Shown here one piece after another: positions 1 to 7,054 of a stretch of DNA of 32,287 bases. This DNA is from an uncultured Bacteroidia bacterium (GTDB lineage Bacteria; Bacteroidota; Bacteroidia; Bacteroidales; UBA932), in the NCBI GenBank assembly GCA_902766255.1, contig CACXCS010000093.1, forward strand, positions 1 to 32,287. The letters are read 5' to 3'. Each line of letters starts with the position of its first letter. Position 1 is the first letter of the stretch. Position numbers and translations under genes: made by a program. The notes under the pieces are model-generated. The model was not told the DNA's origin, did not search any database, and was given only the letters and a program-made list of their open reading frames with translations.

Positions 1-85
1 AAAGGGTGCCGGCCGTACCGACGTGCCCTATACCCAGTTCTACCATCAGGTAGACCGCACCGGTCACCAGGCCGAGGACAGGTAG
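1..85 (+). CDS. C-terminal end of an unidentified protein (partial, runs off left edge)
   Basis: One frame is open from the left edge to a TAG at 83-85, giving about 27 residues ending in GHQAEDR. The codons are GC-rich at third positions like the other genes here, and a terminator-like hairpin starts exactly at the stop codon. That is why I treat it as the tail of a real gene rather than noise. The fragment is too short to assign a family or function. Confidence 0.4.
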   Translation, partial: KGAGRTDVPYTQFYHQVDRTGHQAEDR

Positions 86-105
86 CAAAACCCCTCGTTT
101 TGCTA
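83..105 (+). terminator. Stem-loop terminator overlapping the upstream stop codon
   Basis: A perfect 9-bp inverted repeat TAGCAAAAC / GTTTTGCTA surrounds the 5-nt loop CCCTC. It begins at the TAG stop of the gene entering from the left. The A-rich 5' arm and T-rich 3' arm are typical of intrinsic terminators and could work in both directions. Confidence 0.6.
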
Positions 106-129
106 TTTGCATCTCCGTCTCCCCCTCAT

Positions 130-216
130 CCTGCCACAAATCTGCTATTTTTCGTGGCAGCAGGTTCTCTTTCGGACCACTCCTGCCACAATCTCACCAC
201 TTTTCGTGGCAGCAGG
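130..216. repeat. Two tandem copies of a 35-bp hairpin element (130-164 and 182-216)
   Basis: Each copy reads CCTGCCAC, then 16 variable bases, then GTGGCAGCAGG. The stem CTGCCAC/GTGGCAG is identical in both copies, while the loops differ apart from a shared TTTTC before the 3' arm. The second copy can also form an internal CCAC-TTTTC-GTGG hairpin. The copies are 17 bases apart. The rest of the 86-310 gap holds only a purine-rich, GTGGA-like stretch (about 230-275) and no gene that I can support. Confidence 0.6.
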
Positions 217-287
217 CCAAATGGATGATGAAAGTAGAAGTGGACGTGGAGTTGGAAGTGTGGGAGGAGGGGTGATGCTGTAGGATG

Positions 288-318
288 TTGTTGCTTAGGG
301 CAATAATTGTTATATTTG
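288..318 (+). promoter_or_regulatory. Bacteroidetes-type promoter of the GH31 gene
   Basis: TATATTTG at 311-318 matches the -7 consensus TAnnTTTG. A TTG at 288-290 lies 20 bases upstream, the usual distance for a -33 element. The start codon at 335 is only 16 bases past the -7 box, so the leader must be very short. Confidence 0.6.
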
Positions 319-334
319 TCAAAACTGATTGCCA

Positions 335-2845
335 ATGAAAAAGATATTGCTCTTTGTTGCCGCTCTTGCTGCCGCGGTTTCCTTGCACGTAAATACTCTC
401 GCCATTAATTCTGCTGTACTCCTCGCCCCAGCAGTGCTCACTGCAACCCTCACCTCCGCAGAGACTCCCGCCGCCCCCGCGTCAGTGGCGCCCAGTGCCG
501 CCTCTGCTAATCCTGCTGCTAATCCGGGGGCGATGGTGACTGTAGGGAACGCCCGCTTTACCGTGCTGACTGACCGCCTGATACGGATGGAATGGGCAGA
601 AGACGGGCAGTTTGAGGACAGGGCCAGCCTTGCAATCATCAATCGCGAGCTTCCTGTGCCCGCCTTCAAAACCAAGGCTCAGGGCGGAGGTGTGACCATA
701 AGCACCGGCAAAGTGACTCTCGAGTACAAGGGCGGCCGCTTTGCCCCGGGCAATCTGGCAGTATCTTTCAAACTGAACGGTAAAACGGTTGTGTGGCATC
801 CTGGAGACGCCCCCTCCGGCAATCTTAAGGGTACAACCCGCACCCTTGACGGATGCAATGGCTGGGACCGCCTGAGCCACACCGAGCAGGAACTTGAAAA
901 CGGCATCCTTTCCCGCGACGGATGGGCCCTGGTGGACGAGAGCACCCGCCACCTTCTGCAGAAGGATCAATCCGACTGGGGCGAGTGGGTGGCTGAACGT
1001 CCCGAAGGGGATCGCATCGACTGGTACATCTTTGCTTACGGACACGACTATCTAGCTGCCCTGCAGGACTTTACAAAGGTGGCCGGCAATATCCCCCTGC
1101 CTCCTAAATATGTGTTCGGTTATTGGTGGAGCCGTTATTGGATATACACCGACGAGGAACTCCTCCAGCTCGCCGACGATATGCGCTTCCGTGATATCCC
1201 CGCCGACGTGTTCATCATCGACATGGACTGGCACGAGACCTGGAAGGACCTGGACCAGCGCACCGGACACGATGAGTTCGGACAGAGGCGCGGTTGGACC
1301 GGATACACGTGGAACCGCGACCTTATCCCCGATCCCGAGGGCCTGCTGGGCGAGCTTCACAGGAAAGGCTTCAGGACGGCGCTCAACCTGCACCCGGCAT
1401 CGGGAATCCGCCCCTATGAGGACTGCTACAGCCGCTTCGTTCAGGATTACCTTTCACGCACAGGCGATTATGACGGCCCCAAGGATTTCATCTATCCCGA
1501 GGGAGGCTATCAATTTGCCGGTACAGGACAAGCTGCCGGCAGGGCCGGCTGGCGTGCCCCTGTACCCTTCCGTCTGGATCAAAAAGAATGGGCGGACGCC
1601 TATTTCAATTCAGTTATCCATCCACTTGAACGTCAGGGAGTTGACTTTTGGTGGCTGGACTGGCAGCAGTGGAGGGAGAGCCGATATGTAAACGGCCTGT
1701 CAAATACTTTCTGGTGCAACTACTGTTTCTGGAACGACCAGGTCCGCCGCAAAACGTCCCAGAGCACATGGCCTGCCCGTCCCCTCATCTACCACCGCTG
1801 GGGCGGCCTCGGCAGCCACCGTTACCAGCTGGGCTTCTCCGGCGACACCTATACTGAGTGGTCAGTGCTGCAGTTCCTGCCTTACTTTACCGCCACCGCT
1901 TCCAACGTGGGCTATGGCTACTGGGGGCACGATATCGGAGGGCACATGCAGCACCGCGAGAAGCAGGGTCCCCGCGATCCCGAGCTCTACACCCGATGGA
2001 TGCAGTTCGGCGTGTTTACTCCCATCTTCAAGACACACTCCACCCAGAACGCCAACCTGGACTGCCGTATATGGATCTATCCTGAGTATTATGAGTACCT
2101 CAAGGCCGCCATCAAGCTCCGTTACGCCCTGAGTCCGTACATCTACGCCGCCGCCCGCCAGGCCACAGAGACCGGAGTATCCATGTGCCGTCCACTGTAC
2201 TACTATTATCCCGAAACCAGGGAGGCCTACGATTGGAACGAGGAATACATGTTCGGTGACAATATCCTTGCAACTGCTATCACAGCCCCTTGCGGTCCCG
2301 ACGGAACAGCCTCCCGCTCTGTATGGCTGCCCAAAGGCGAATGGTACGATATGGCCCACGGAAAGCTGCTGAAAGGTGGCAAAGTCCACAATCTCAGCTA
2401 TTCCCTTGAGCAGAACCCCTGGTTCGTAAAGGCTGGCGCAGTCATTCCCATGGCCCCGGAGGAGATCAATAATCTTCAGGAGCAGACCAATGCCCTGCGG
2501 CTGCTGGTAGTCCCCGGCAAGGCATCCTGCTCGATAGTGCATTACGAGGATGACGGCATTTCGCAGGCCTACGGGAAGGACTTTGCACTCACGGACATCA
2601 GCAAAACTGTGTCCGGAAAGAAGACCGTCCTGACCATAGGCCCCCGCAAAGGGCGCTGGAACGGGGCTCCCGACACCAGGTGCATAAGCGTAATTCTGGA
2701 GGGCGTTAACAAGGCCCCGGCCTCGGTCTTGCTAAACGGAACGGCTCTGCCCGCCTCGGCCTTCTGCACCGGCGGTGGCCATACCGTGATCACGCTGCCC
2801 GAGGCTTCGGTAGCGGAAAGCCAGCGGCTGGAAATTACGTTGTAA
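335..2845 (+). CDS. Secreted GH31-family alpha-glycosidase
   Basis: The protein is 836 residues with an N-terminal signal peptide (KK followed by a hydrophobic run), so it is exported. A short N-terminal beta domain leads into the GH31 barrel. The likely nucleophile is D442 in FWWLDWQQW and the likely acid/base is D504 in FSGDTYTEW; FIIDMDWHE marks an earlier barrel strand. GH31 enzymes retain configuration when cutting alpha-glucosides, alpha-xylosides or related bonds; the exact substrate is not evident. I chose the ATG at 335 over an in-frame TTG at 329 because it gives MKK plus a hydrophobic stretch. Its TAA abuts the TGA of the convergent phosphatase with no spacer. Confidence 0.9.
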   Translation: MKKILLFVAALAAAVSLHVNTLAINSAVLLAPAVLTATLTSAETPAAPASVAPSAASANPAANPGAMVTVGNARFTVLTDRLIRMEWAEDGQFEDRASLAIINRELPVPAFKTKAQGGGVTISTGKVTLEYKGGRFAPGNLAVSFKLNGKTVVWHPGDAPSGNLKGTTRTLDGCNGWDRLSHTEQELENGILSRDGWALVDESTRHLLQKDQSDWGEWVAERPEGDRIDWYIFAYGHDYLAALQDFTKVAGNIPLPPKYVFGYWWSRYWIYTDEELLQLADDMRFRDIPADVFIIDMDWHETWKDLDQRTGHDEFGQRRGWTGYTWNRDLIPDPEGLLGELHRKGFRTALNLHPASGIRPYEDCYSRFVQDYLSRTGDYDGPKDFIYPEGGYQFAGTGQAAGRAGWRAPVPFRLDQKEWADAYFNSVIHPLERQGVDFWWLDWQQWRESRYVNGLSNTFWCNYCFWNDQVRRKTSQSTWPARPLIYHRWGGLGSHRYQLGFSGDTYTEWSVLQFLPYFTATASNVGYGYWGHDIGGHMQHREKQGPRDPELYTRWMQFGVFTPIFKTHSTQNANLDCRIWIYPEYYEYLKAAIKLRYALSPYIYAAARQATETGVSMCRPLYYYYPETREAYDWNEEYMFGDNILATAITAPCGPDGTASRSVWLPKGEWYDMAHGKLLKGGKVHNLSYSLEQNPWFVKAGAVIPMAPEEINNLQEQTNALRLLVVPGKASCSIVHYEDDGISQAYGKDFALTDISKTVSGKKTVLTIGPRKGRWNGAPDTRCISVILEGVNKAPASVLLNGTALPASAFCTGGGHTVITLPEASVAESQRLEITL

Positions 2846-4123
2846 TCAGCGGAGATAATCAGGTAGCACTCCTGTGTCGGCATTGCGTCCGGCGCGGAGT
2901 GCTTCTTTCATGCGTCCGATAAAGTCGGCATAAATGTAATAACCGTCCTCATTGGCCTGAAGGCCTTTGAACTTGAGCGTGCAGATCATGGGAGGATTGT
3001 CGAGTGTCAGCGGCTCGGGCGACCTTAACTGGCTGCTGCCGGGATAGATAAGCCGCAGCCTGGCGTACTGGACTCCATCCTTCAGGTACTTCTCGAAAAC
3101 CAGTTTCCCACCCAGCGGAGCCCGGTTTTCGATAGCTTTGAGTCTCTCGGGGCAGTATGCTCCCAAGGCGGTCATAATACTGGTGACCGACGAGTCGTGG
3201 CCGCACAGGAAAGTGAACTTTCGTCCTTTGGCGGACAGTTCCTTGATCAATTCATCGATCATGCCGGTTGCGACGTTGAGGCCTACAACAGGCAGTCCGA
3301 AGAGCATATCGATGAACACATCTTTTATGCTTGCGATACGCTCCCAGTCCCCGTAGTCCAAGTCTTTCCCGAAAGCGGCCTCCCGGGGGTCGGGCTCTTC
3401 ATAGTACTGAAGCACAAGCGCGTCGCTTGCATGGGTGCCGATACGCAGCGATCCGCTCGATATATGCGGCTCATGATTTTTGGTGTAAACGATTTCTACG
3501 GGCTCCGGTACCAGATGACGGCCGTGAACCTGGAACCATGGCGAGGACTCTAATTCAAGCACCTTCTCCAGCTCGGCGAAGGCCCTTGCAAGGCTGTCCT
3601 GCAAAGTGCTCTCCAATAGCTTGAGCTCCCGCCTGGCCTCGTTAGTAAAGGCCTCGGAAGAGGCGCTCAGCAGGGGAAGGAAAACCTTGTTGAGAATGCG
3701 TGGACGATGCTTGATCTTGACTTTTGCCGTGGGAAGCATGCCCGAGGCAAAGTAGCGGGCAGTAGCCCTTGTGCGCTGCAGGGAATTAGCATAAAAGAGG
3801 GCTTCTCGGGCAGTGGGCTGCCAGTCTGGCGGAATCATTCCCTCCGCCTCGAGCCACTGGCTGAAGTATTGGCCCATAGCGGTTTCTGACAATCCTCCCT
3901 TAAGGGAAAGTTCCCCTGCAGGAGCGGACCATTTGTACCACTCCAGCCCGGGGGCGATAAGGCTGTCGGTTACGGAACCGGCTTTGGTGAGGGGCGTGCG
4001 TATGTTATGACGGCTGAAAACGGCCACCTGTATCAGCTTGTATTCCCCTTCGGCTCCGAAAGCCTGCTCTGCGGCAAGCAGCGTTATCGCCATAAAGGAA
4101 ATGAAAAATCGGAAACAGCGCAT
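2846..4123 (-). CDS. Histidine-type acid phosphatase (phytase/MINPP-like), exported
   Basis: The protein is 425 residues with an N-terminal signal sequence ending near AFG-AEG. The branch-2 histidine phosphatase signature appears as SRHNIRTP (R38-H39, the phosphoenzyme histidine), with the distal proton-donor HD motif at CGHDSS (H309-D310). Such enzymes remove phosphate from organic phosphomonoesters such as inositol phosphates; the substrate here is unknown. The RHN in place of the usual RHG is a variant that I associate with Bacteroidales members. I chose the ATG at 4123 because the longer form would start at a TTG lying inside the promoter. The -7 box ends only 3 bases before this ATG, so the mRNA may be leaderless. 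Confidence 0.85.
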   Translation of the reverse strand: MRCFRFFISFMAITLLAAEQAFGAEGEYKLIQVAVFSRHNIRTPLTKAGSVTDSLIAPGLEWYKWSAPAGELSLKGGLSETAMGQYFSQWLEAEGMIPPDWQPTAREALFYANSLQRTRATARYFASGMLPTAKVKIKHRPRILNKVFLPLLSASSEAFTNEARRELKLLESTLQDSLARAFAELEKVLELESSPWFQVHGRHLVPEPVEIVYTKNHEPHISSGSLRIGTHASDALVLQYYEEPDPREAAFGKDLDYGDWERIASIKDVFIDMLFGLPVVGLNVATGMIDELIKELSAKGRKFTFLCGHDSSVTSIMTALGAYCPERLKAIENRAPLGGKLVFEKYLKDGVQYARLRLIYPGSSQLRSPEPLTLDNPPMICTLKFKGLQANEDGYYIYADFIGRMKEALRAGRNADTGVLPDYLR

Positions 4124-4126
4124 ACA

Positions 4127-4134
4127 CAAAAGTA
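4127..4134 (-). promoter_or_regulatory. -7 box for the histidine phosphatase
   Basis: On the minus strand the sequence is TACTTTTG, a full match to TAnnTTTG. It sits immediately before the ATG at 4123. It is back-to-back with the rightward promoter at 4146-4153, so the two polymerase footprints would overlap. Confidence 0.5.
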
Positions 4135-4145
4135 GCAAAAAATGC

Positions 4146-4153
4146 TATATTTG
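4146..4153 (+). promoter_or_regulatory. -7 box for the GDPD operon
   Basis: TATATTTG matches the TAnnTTTG consensus. The ATG at 4173 lies 20 bases past the box, again a short leader without a Shine-Dalgarno sequence. I could not find a convincing -33 element. It probably drives GDPD and the aldo/keto reductase. Confidence 0.55.
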
Positions 4154-4172
4154 TGAAAATACTGTCCAAACT

Positions 4173-5138
4173 ATGCTCAAAAGATTAATCTGTTTCGTGG
4201 CTGCGGCGCTTGCAGTGTTTTCCTGCGCCCCTGCGTCAACTAAGTATGCCAACAGGGCCGAGGCTATCGCGGCCCAGATTCACGACCCCCATTCAAAATA
4301 TGTAGTGGTTATTTGCCACAGGGGCGACTGGCGCAACTTCCCCGAAAACTCCATTCCCGCCATCGAAAGCATAATCCGCATGGGTGCCGACATAATGGAG
4401 CTGGATCTCAAGATGACCGCTGACTCCGTGCTGGTGCTGAGCCACGACGCCACCGTAACCCGCTGTACCAACTTCAGCAGCGTGTTCCGCGACCAGCCGG
4501 GCAAGAGCGCCCGCGTCAGCGACTTGACCCTGGACGAGATAAAGCGCCTCAGCCTCAAACGGGCGCACAACATCGCCATAGACACCCTCCGCATGCCTAC
4601 CCTGCGTGAGGCCCTTATGTGCTGCAAAGACCGCATCTGCGTGAATGTAGACCAGGGTTATGAGTTCTATGACCAGGTGCTGGAACTCACTGAGGAGCTT
4701 GGAGTTACCGACCAGATACTCATCAAGGGAAAGAAGCCTATCGAGGTGGTTGCTGCCCACGAGGCTGCCTATGAGCACAATATGATGTACATGCCAATCG
4801 TGGACATCCAGCGTCCCGCCGGAATCGAGTTGTTCAATTCTTACCTTGAGCAGGGCGTGGTGCCCCTGGCCTACGAGGTGTGCTGGCAGACCAACGATGA
4901 CGGTGCGTTCGGCGAAGCCTGCCGCAAAATCCTCGACCAAGGCTCCAAAATATGGGTCAACACCATCTGGGCCTCGCTCTGCGGCGGATACGGCAATGAC
5001 GACGATGCCGCCTACGTGGCTGCCGACCCGGGCGATGTGTATCAGCAATACCTCGACAAGGGCGTTTCCATGATTCAGACCGACCGTCCCGAGTTCCTCA
5101 TCAACTGGCTCACCAAAGTGGGCCGCCATACTCTTTAG
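4173..5138 (+). CDS. Glycerophosphodiester phosphodiesterase (GDPD) family lipoprotein
   Basis: The protein is 321 residues. MLKRLICF...AVFSC gives a lipoprotein signal with Cys18, so it should be anchored in the cell envelope. The GDPD barrel begins with VVICHRGDW (H49, R50), followed by PENS (catalytic surroundings), MELDLK (E76, D78, metal site) and LSHDATV (H91, the second catalytic histidine). The family hydrolyses glycerophosphodiesters to glycerol-3-phosphate and an alcohol. I chose the ATG at 4173 over the upstream in-frame start at 4038 because it begins the signal peptide and follows the promoter. The aldo/keto reductase starts 3 bases after its stop, so they share an mRNA. Confidence 0.9.
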   Translation: MLKRLICFVAAALAVFSCAPASTKYANRAEAIAAQIHDPHSKYVVVICHRGDWRNFPENSIPAIESIIRMGADIMELDLKMTADSVLVLSHDATVTRCTNFSSVFRDQPGKSARVSDLTLDEIKRLSLKRAHNIAIDTLRMPTLREALMCCKDRICVNVDQGYEFYDQVLELTEELGVTDQILIKGKKPIEVVAAHEAAYEHNMMYMPIVDIQRPAGIELFNSYLEQGVVPLAYEVCWQTNDDGAFGEACRKILDQGSKIWVNTIWASLCGGYGNDDDAAYVAADPGDVYQQYLDKGVSMIQTDRPEFLINWLTKVGRHTL

Positions 5139-5141
5139 TAT

Positions 5142-5972
5142 ATGATCCTCAAAAACGGAGTTGACATCCCCCCGATGGGGTTCGGCACCTACAAAATGGC
5201 GCCGGAAGATACCGAGGCATCGGTGATTTGCGCCCTGCAGAGCGGCTGGAGGCATGTCGATACCGCTGCGTTCTACCAGAACGAGGCCGAGGTCGGACGC
5301 GCCGTCCGTGCGTCCGGCATCCCCCGGGAGGAGGTGTTTGTAACCAGCAAGCTCTGGAATACCGACCGTGGTTACGACAGCGCCCTCCGCGCCTTTGACC
5401 GTACGCAGGAGGCGCTCGGACTGGATTATCTTGACCTGTATCTTATCCATTGGCCGGCTTCGCCCTTCTACTGGGACAACTGGCGCCAGATCAACGCGGA
5501 CAGCTGGCGTGCCCTGGAGCGCCTGTACGAAGAGGGCCGCGTGCGCGCCATCGGCCTGAGTAACTTTATGCCCAGGCACATCAAACCCCTCCTTGAGACG
5601 GCCGAGGTCCAGCCTATGGTCGACCAGATAGAGTTCCATCCCGGCTGGATGCAACGGGACTGCCTGGAATTCTGCTTCGGGCAGGGCATGGCCGTTGAGG
5701 CATGGGCGCCCCTTATAAAAGGGGAGGCCCTTGGGCATCCGGTCATTGCCGGGATAGCTGCAGCACATGCATGCTCGCCGGCGCAGGTTGTCCTGGCCTG
5801 GGTGCTTGCCTGCGGCGTAATCCCTCTCTGCAAAAGCATTACGCCTTCCAGGATACGCGAAAACCTGCAGGCAGTTTCACTTACCCTGAGCGACTCCGAG
5901 GTCGCTGCTGTTTCCGCCCTCCACGATGTGGGCGGGCGATGCTACAATCCTGATAATTGCAATTTTATGTAG
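5142..5972 (+). CDS. Aldo/keto reductase (2,5-diketogluconate reductase-like)
   Basis: The protein is 276 residues, cytoplasmic, and covers a full (beta/alpha)8 AKR. The catalytic tetrad is visible: D40 (HVDTA), Y45 (AAFY), K70 (TSKLW) and H103 (LIHWP). The GLSNFMP motif and the C-terminal CKSITPSRIREN NADPH-binding segment are also typical. It should reduce a carbonyl to an alcohol with NADPH; the substrate cannot be told. It starts 3 bases after the GDPD stop and is almost certainly co-transcribed with it. Confidence 0.9.
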   Translation: MILKNGVDIPPMGFGTYKMAPEDTEASVICALQSGWRHVDTAAFYQNEAEVGRAVRASGIPREEVFVTSKLWNTDRGYDSALRAFDRTQEALGLDYLDLYLIHWPASPFYWDNWRQINADSWRALERLYEEGRVRAIGLSNFMPRHIKPLLETAEVQPMVDQIEFHPGWMQRDCLEFCFGQGMAVEAWAPLIKGEALGHPVIAGIAAAHACSPAQVVLAWVLACGVIPLCKSITPSRIRENLQAVSLTLSDSEVAAVSALHDVGGRCYNPDNCNFM

Positions 5973-5998
5973 TATCCCTTTTTCATCCTCTTTGAATC

Positions 5999-7042
5999 AT
6001 GAAAAAGTTGTTGTTCATGTCGCTGTTTCCTTTCCTGAGCATCTTCTCCTGCAGGGGAGCAAGTTGTACTGATCTGGATATCAATGCATTTCAGCAGAAG
6101 ATATCAGATCCCATGGTTGCCATCATTGATGTGCGCTCAGCCGATGAGTACACTTCCGGTCACTTGAGAGGGGCATGCAATTACGATTGGTTCGATCCTG
6201 ATTTTGCCGCTCAGATCGAGGCCGTTTTCCCTAAGTCCGTATCGTTGGCCCTCTACTGCAGGACAGGGAGGCGCAGCACGTCGGCTGCCGCAAAGCTGGT
6301 CAAGTCGGGATATACCGTCTACAATATGCTCGGAGGCTACGTGGCATGGGCAAAGGCCGGGAAACCTGTGTTTTATTACGATGTCGAGACATTCGTTACC
6401 GATGGCGGCATCCCCGTGCAGGTGAGCCTTATCAAGCACGGATCGCTGGCATTGTCCGTAAACGGTGTCAGCATTCAGGTGGACCCTGTCAGGGAGTATG
6501 GAGATTATACGGATTATGCGCGTTATTTCCCCAAGGCTGACGTGATTCTGGTCACCCACGAGCATCAGGACCATCTGGACGCAGGTGCGATAAAGGCGCT
6601 CTGGGGAGATCGGACCAGGCTCATAATCAATCAGGCCGGGGCCGAAGCGTTAGGTCGCGGAGAGGTTATTGCCAACGGCGGGAGCCTCGACCTTCCAGGG
6701 GGCATTAAGCTCGATGTCGTTCCGGCCTACAACACCACCCCCGGTCGTGAGAAGTTCCACCCCAAGGGTAACGGAAACGGATATGTGCTTACCGTAGACG
6801 GCTTCAAGATCTACATTGCGGGGGATACTGAAGATATACCCGAAATGGCGGAGATAAAGGACGTGGATCTTGCGTTCCTTCCTGTAAACCAGCCTTATAC
6901 CATGACGGTCGAGCAATGCGTCAACGCCGTCGGGATGCTGAACCCGAAAGTCCTGATCCCTTATCATTTTTCGCAGACCGATATATCCTCCCTTCCGATG
7001 CGTCTGCAGCAGACCAAAGTGCTTATACGCAATATGCGGTAG
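5999..7042 (+). CDS. Exported rhodanese / UlaG-like metallo-beta-lactamase fusion
   Basis: The protein is 347 residues. An N-terminal hydrophobic signal ends at SIFSC (Cys18), probably a lipoprotein. Residues about 25-125 form a rhodanese domain with active Cys87 in the loop YCRTGRRS. Residues about 138-347 form a metallo-beta-lactamase fold of the UlaG-like type, with THEHQDHLD (H187, H189, D191, H192), GDTED and a late PYHF histidine. Rhodaneses move sulfane sulfur; UlaG-like hydrolases cut lactones or phosphoesters. The substrate of the fusion is unknown. It lies 26 bases after the aldo/keto reductase with no promoter match between, so it may be part of the same operon. Confidence 0.85.
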   Translation: MKKLLFMSLFPFLSIFSCRGASCTDLDINAFQQKISDPMVAIIDVRSADEYTSGHLRGACNYDWFDPDFAAQIEAVFPKSVSLALYCRTGRRSTSAAAKLVKSGYTVYNMLGGYVAWAKAGKPVFYYDVETFVTDGGIPVQVSLIKHGSLALSVNGVSIQVDPVREYGDYTDYARYFPKADVILVTHEHQDHLDAGAIKALWGDRTRLIINQAGAEALGRGEVIANGGSLDLPGGIKLDVVPAYNTTPGREKFHPKGNGNGYVLTVDGFKIYIAGDTEDIPEMAEIKDVDLAFLPVNQPYTMTVEQCVNAVGMLNPKVLIPYHFSQTDISSLPMRLQQTKVLIRNMR

Positions 7043-7054
7043 CGGCAGGGGCTT

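Noticed and set aside
230-275. Purine-rich GTGGA-like stretch
   Set aside because: It is low-complexity sequence without exact repeat units; no function can be supported.
4293-5768. 491-codon open frame on the minus strand
   Set aside because: It runs antisense across two well-supported genes (GDPD and aldo/keto reductase); long antisense frames are expected from their GC-rich third codon positions, and the translation looks like no protein family.
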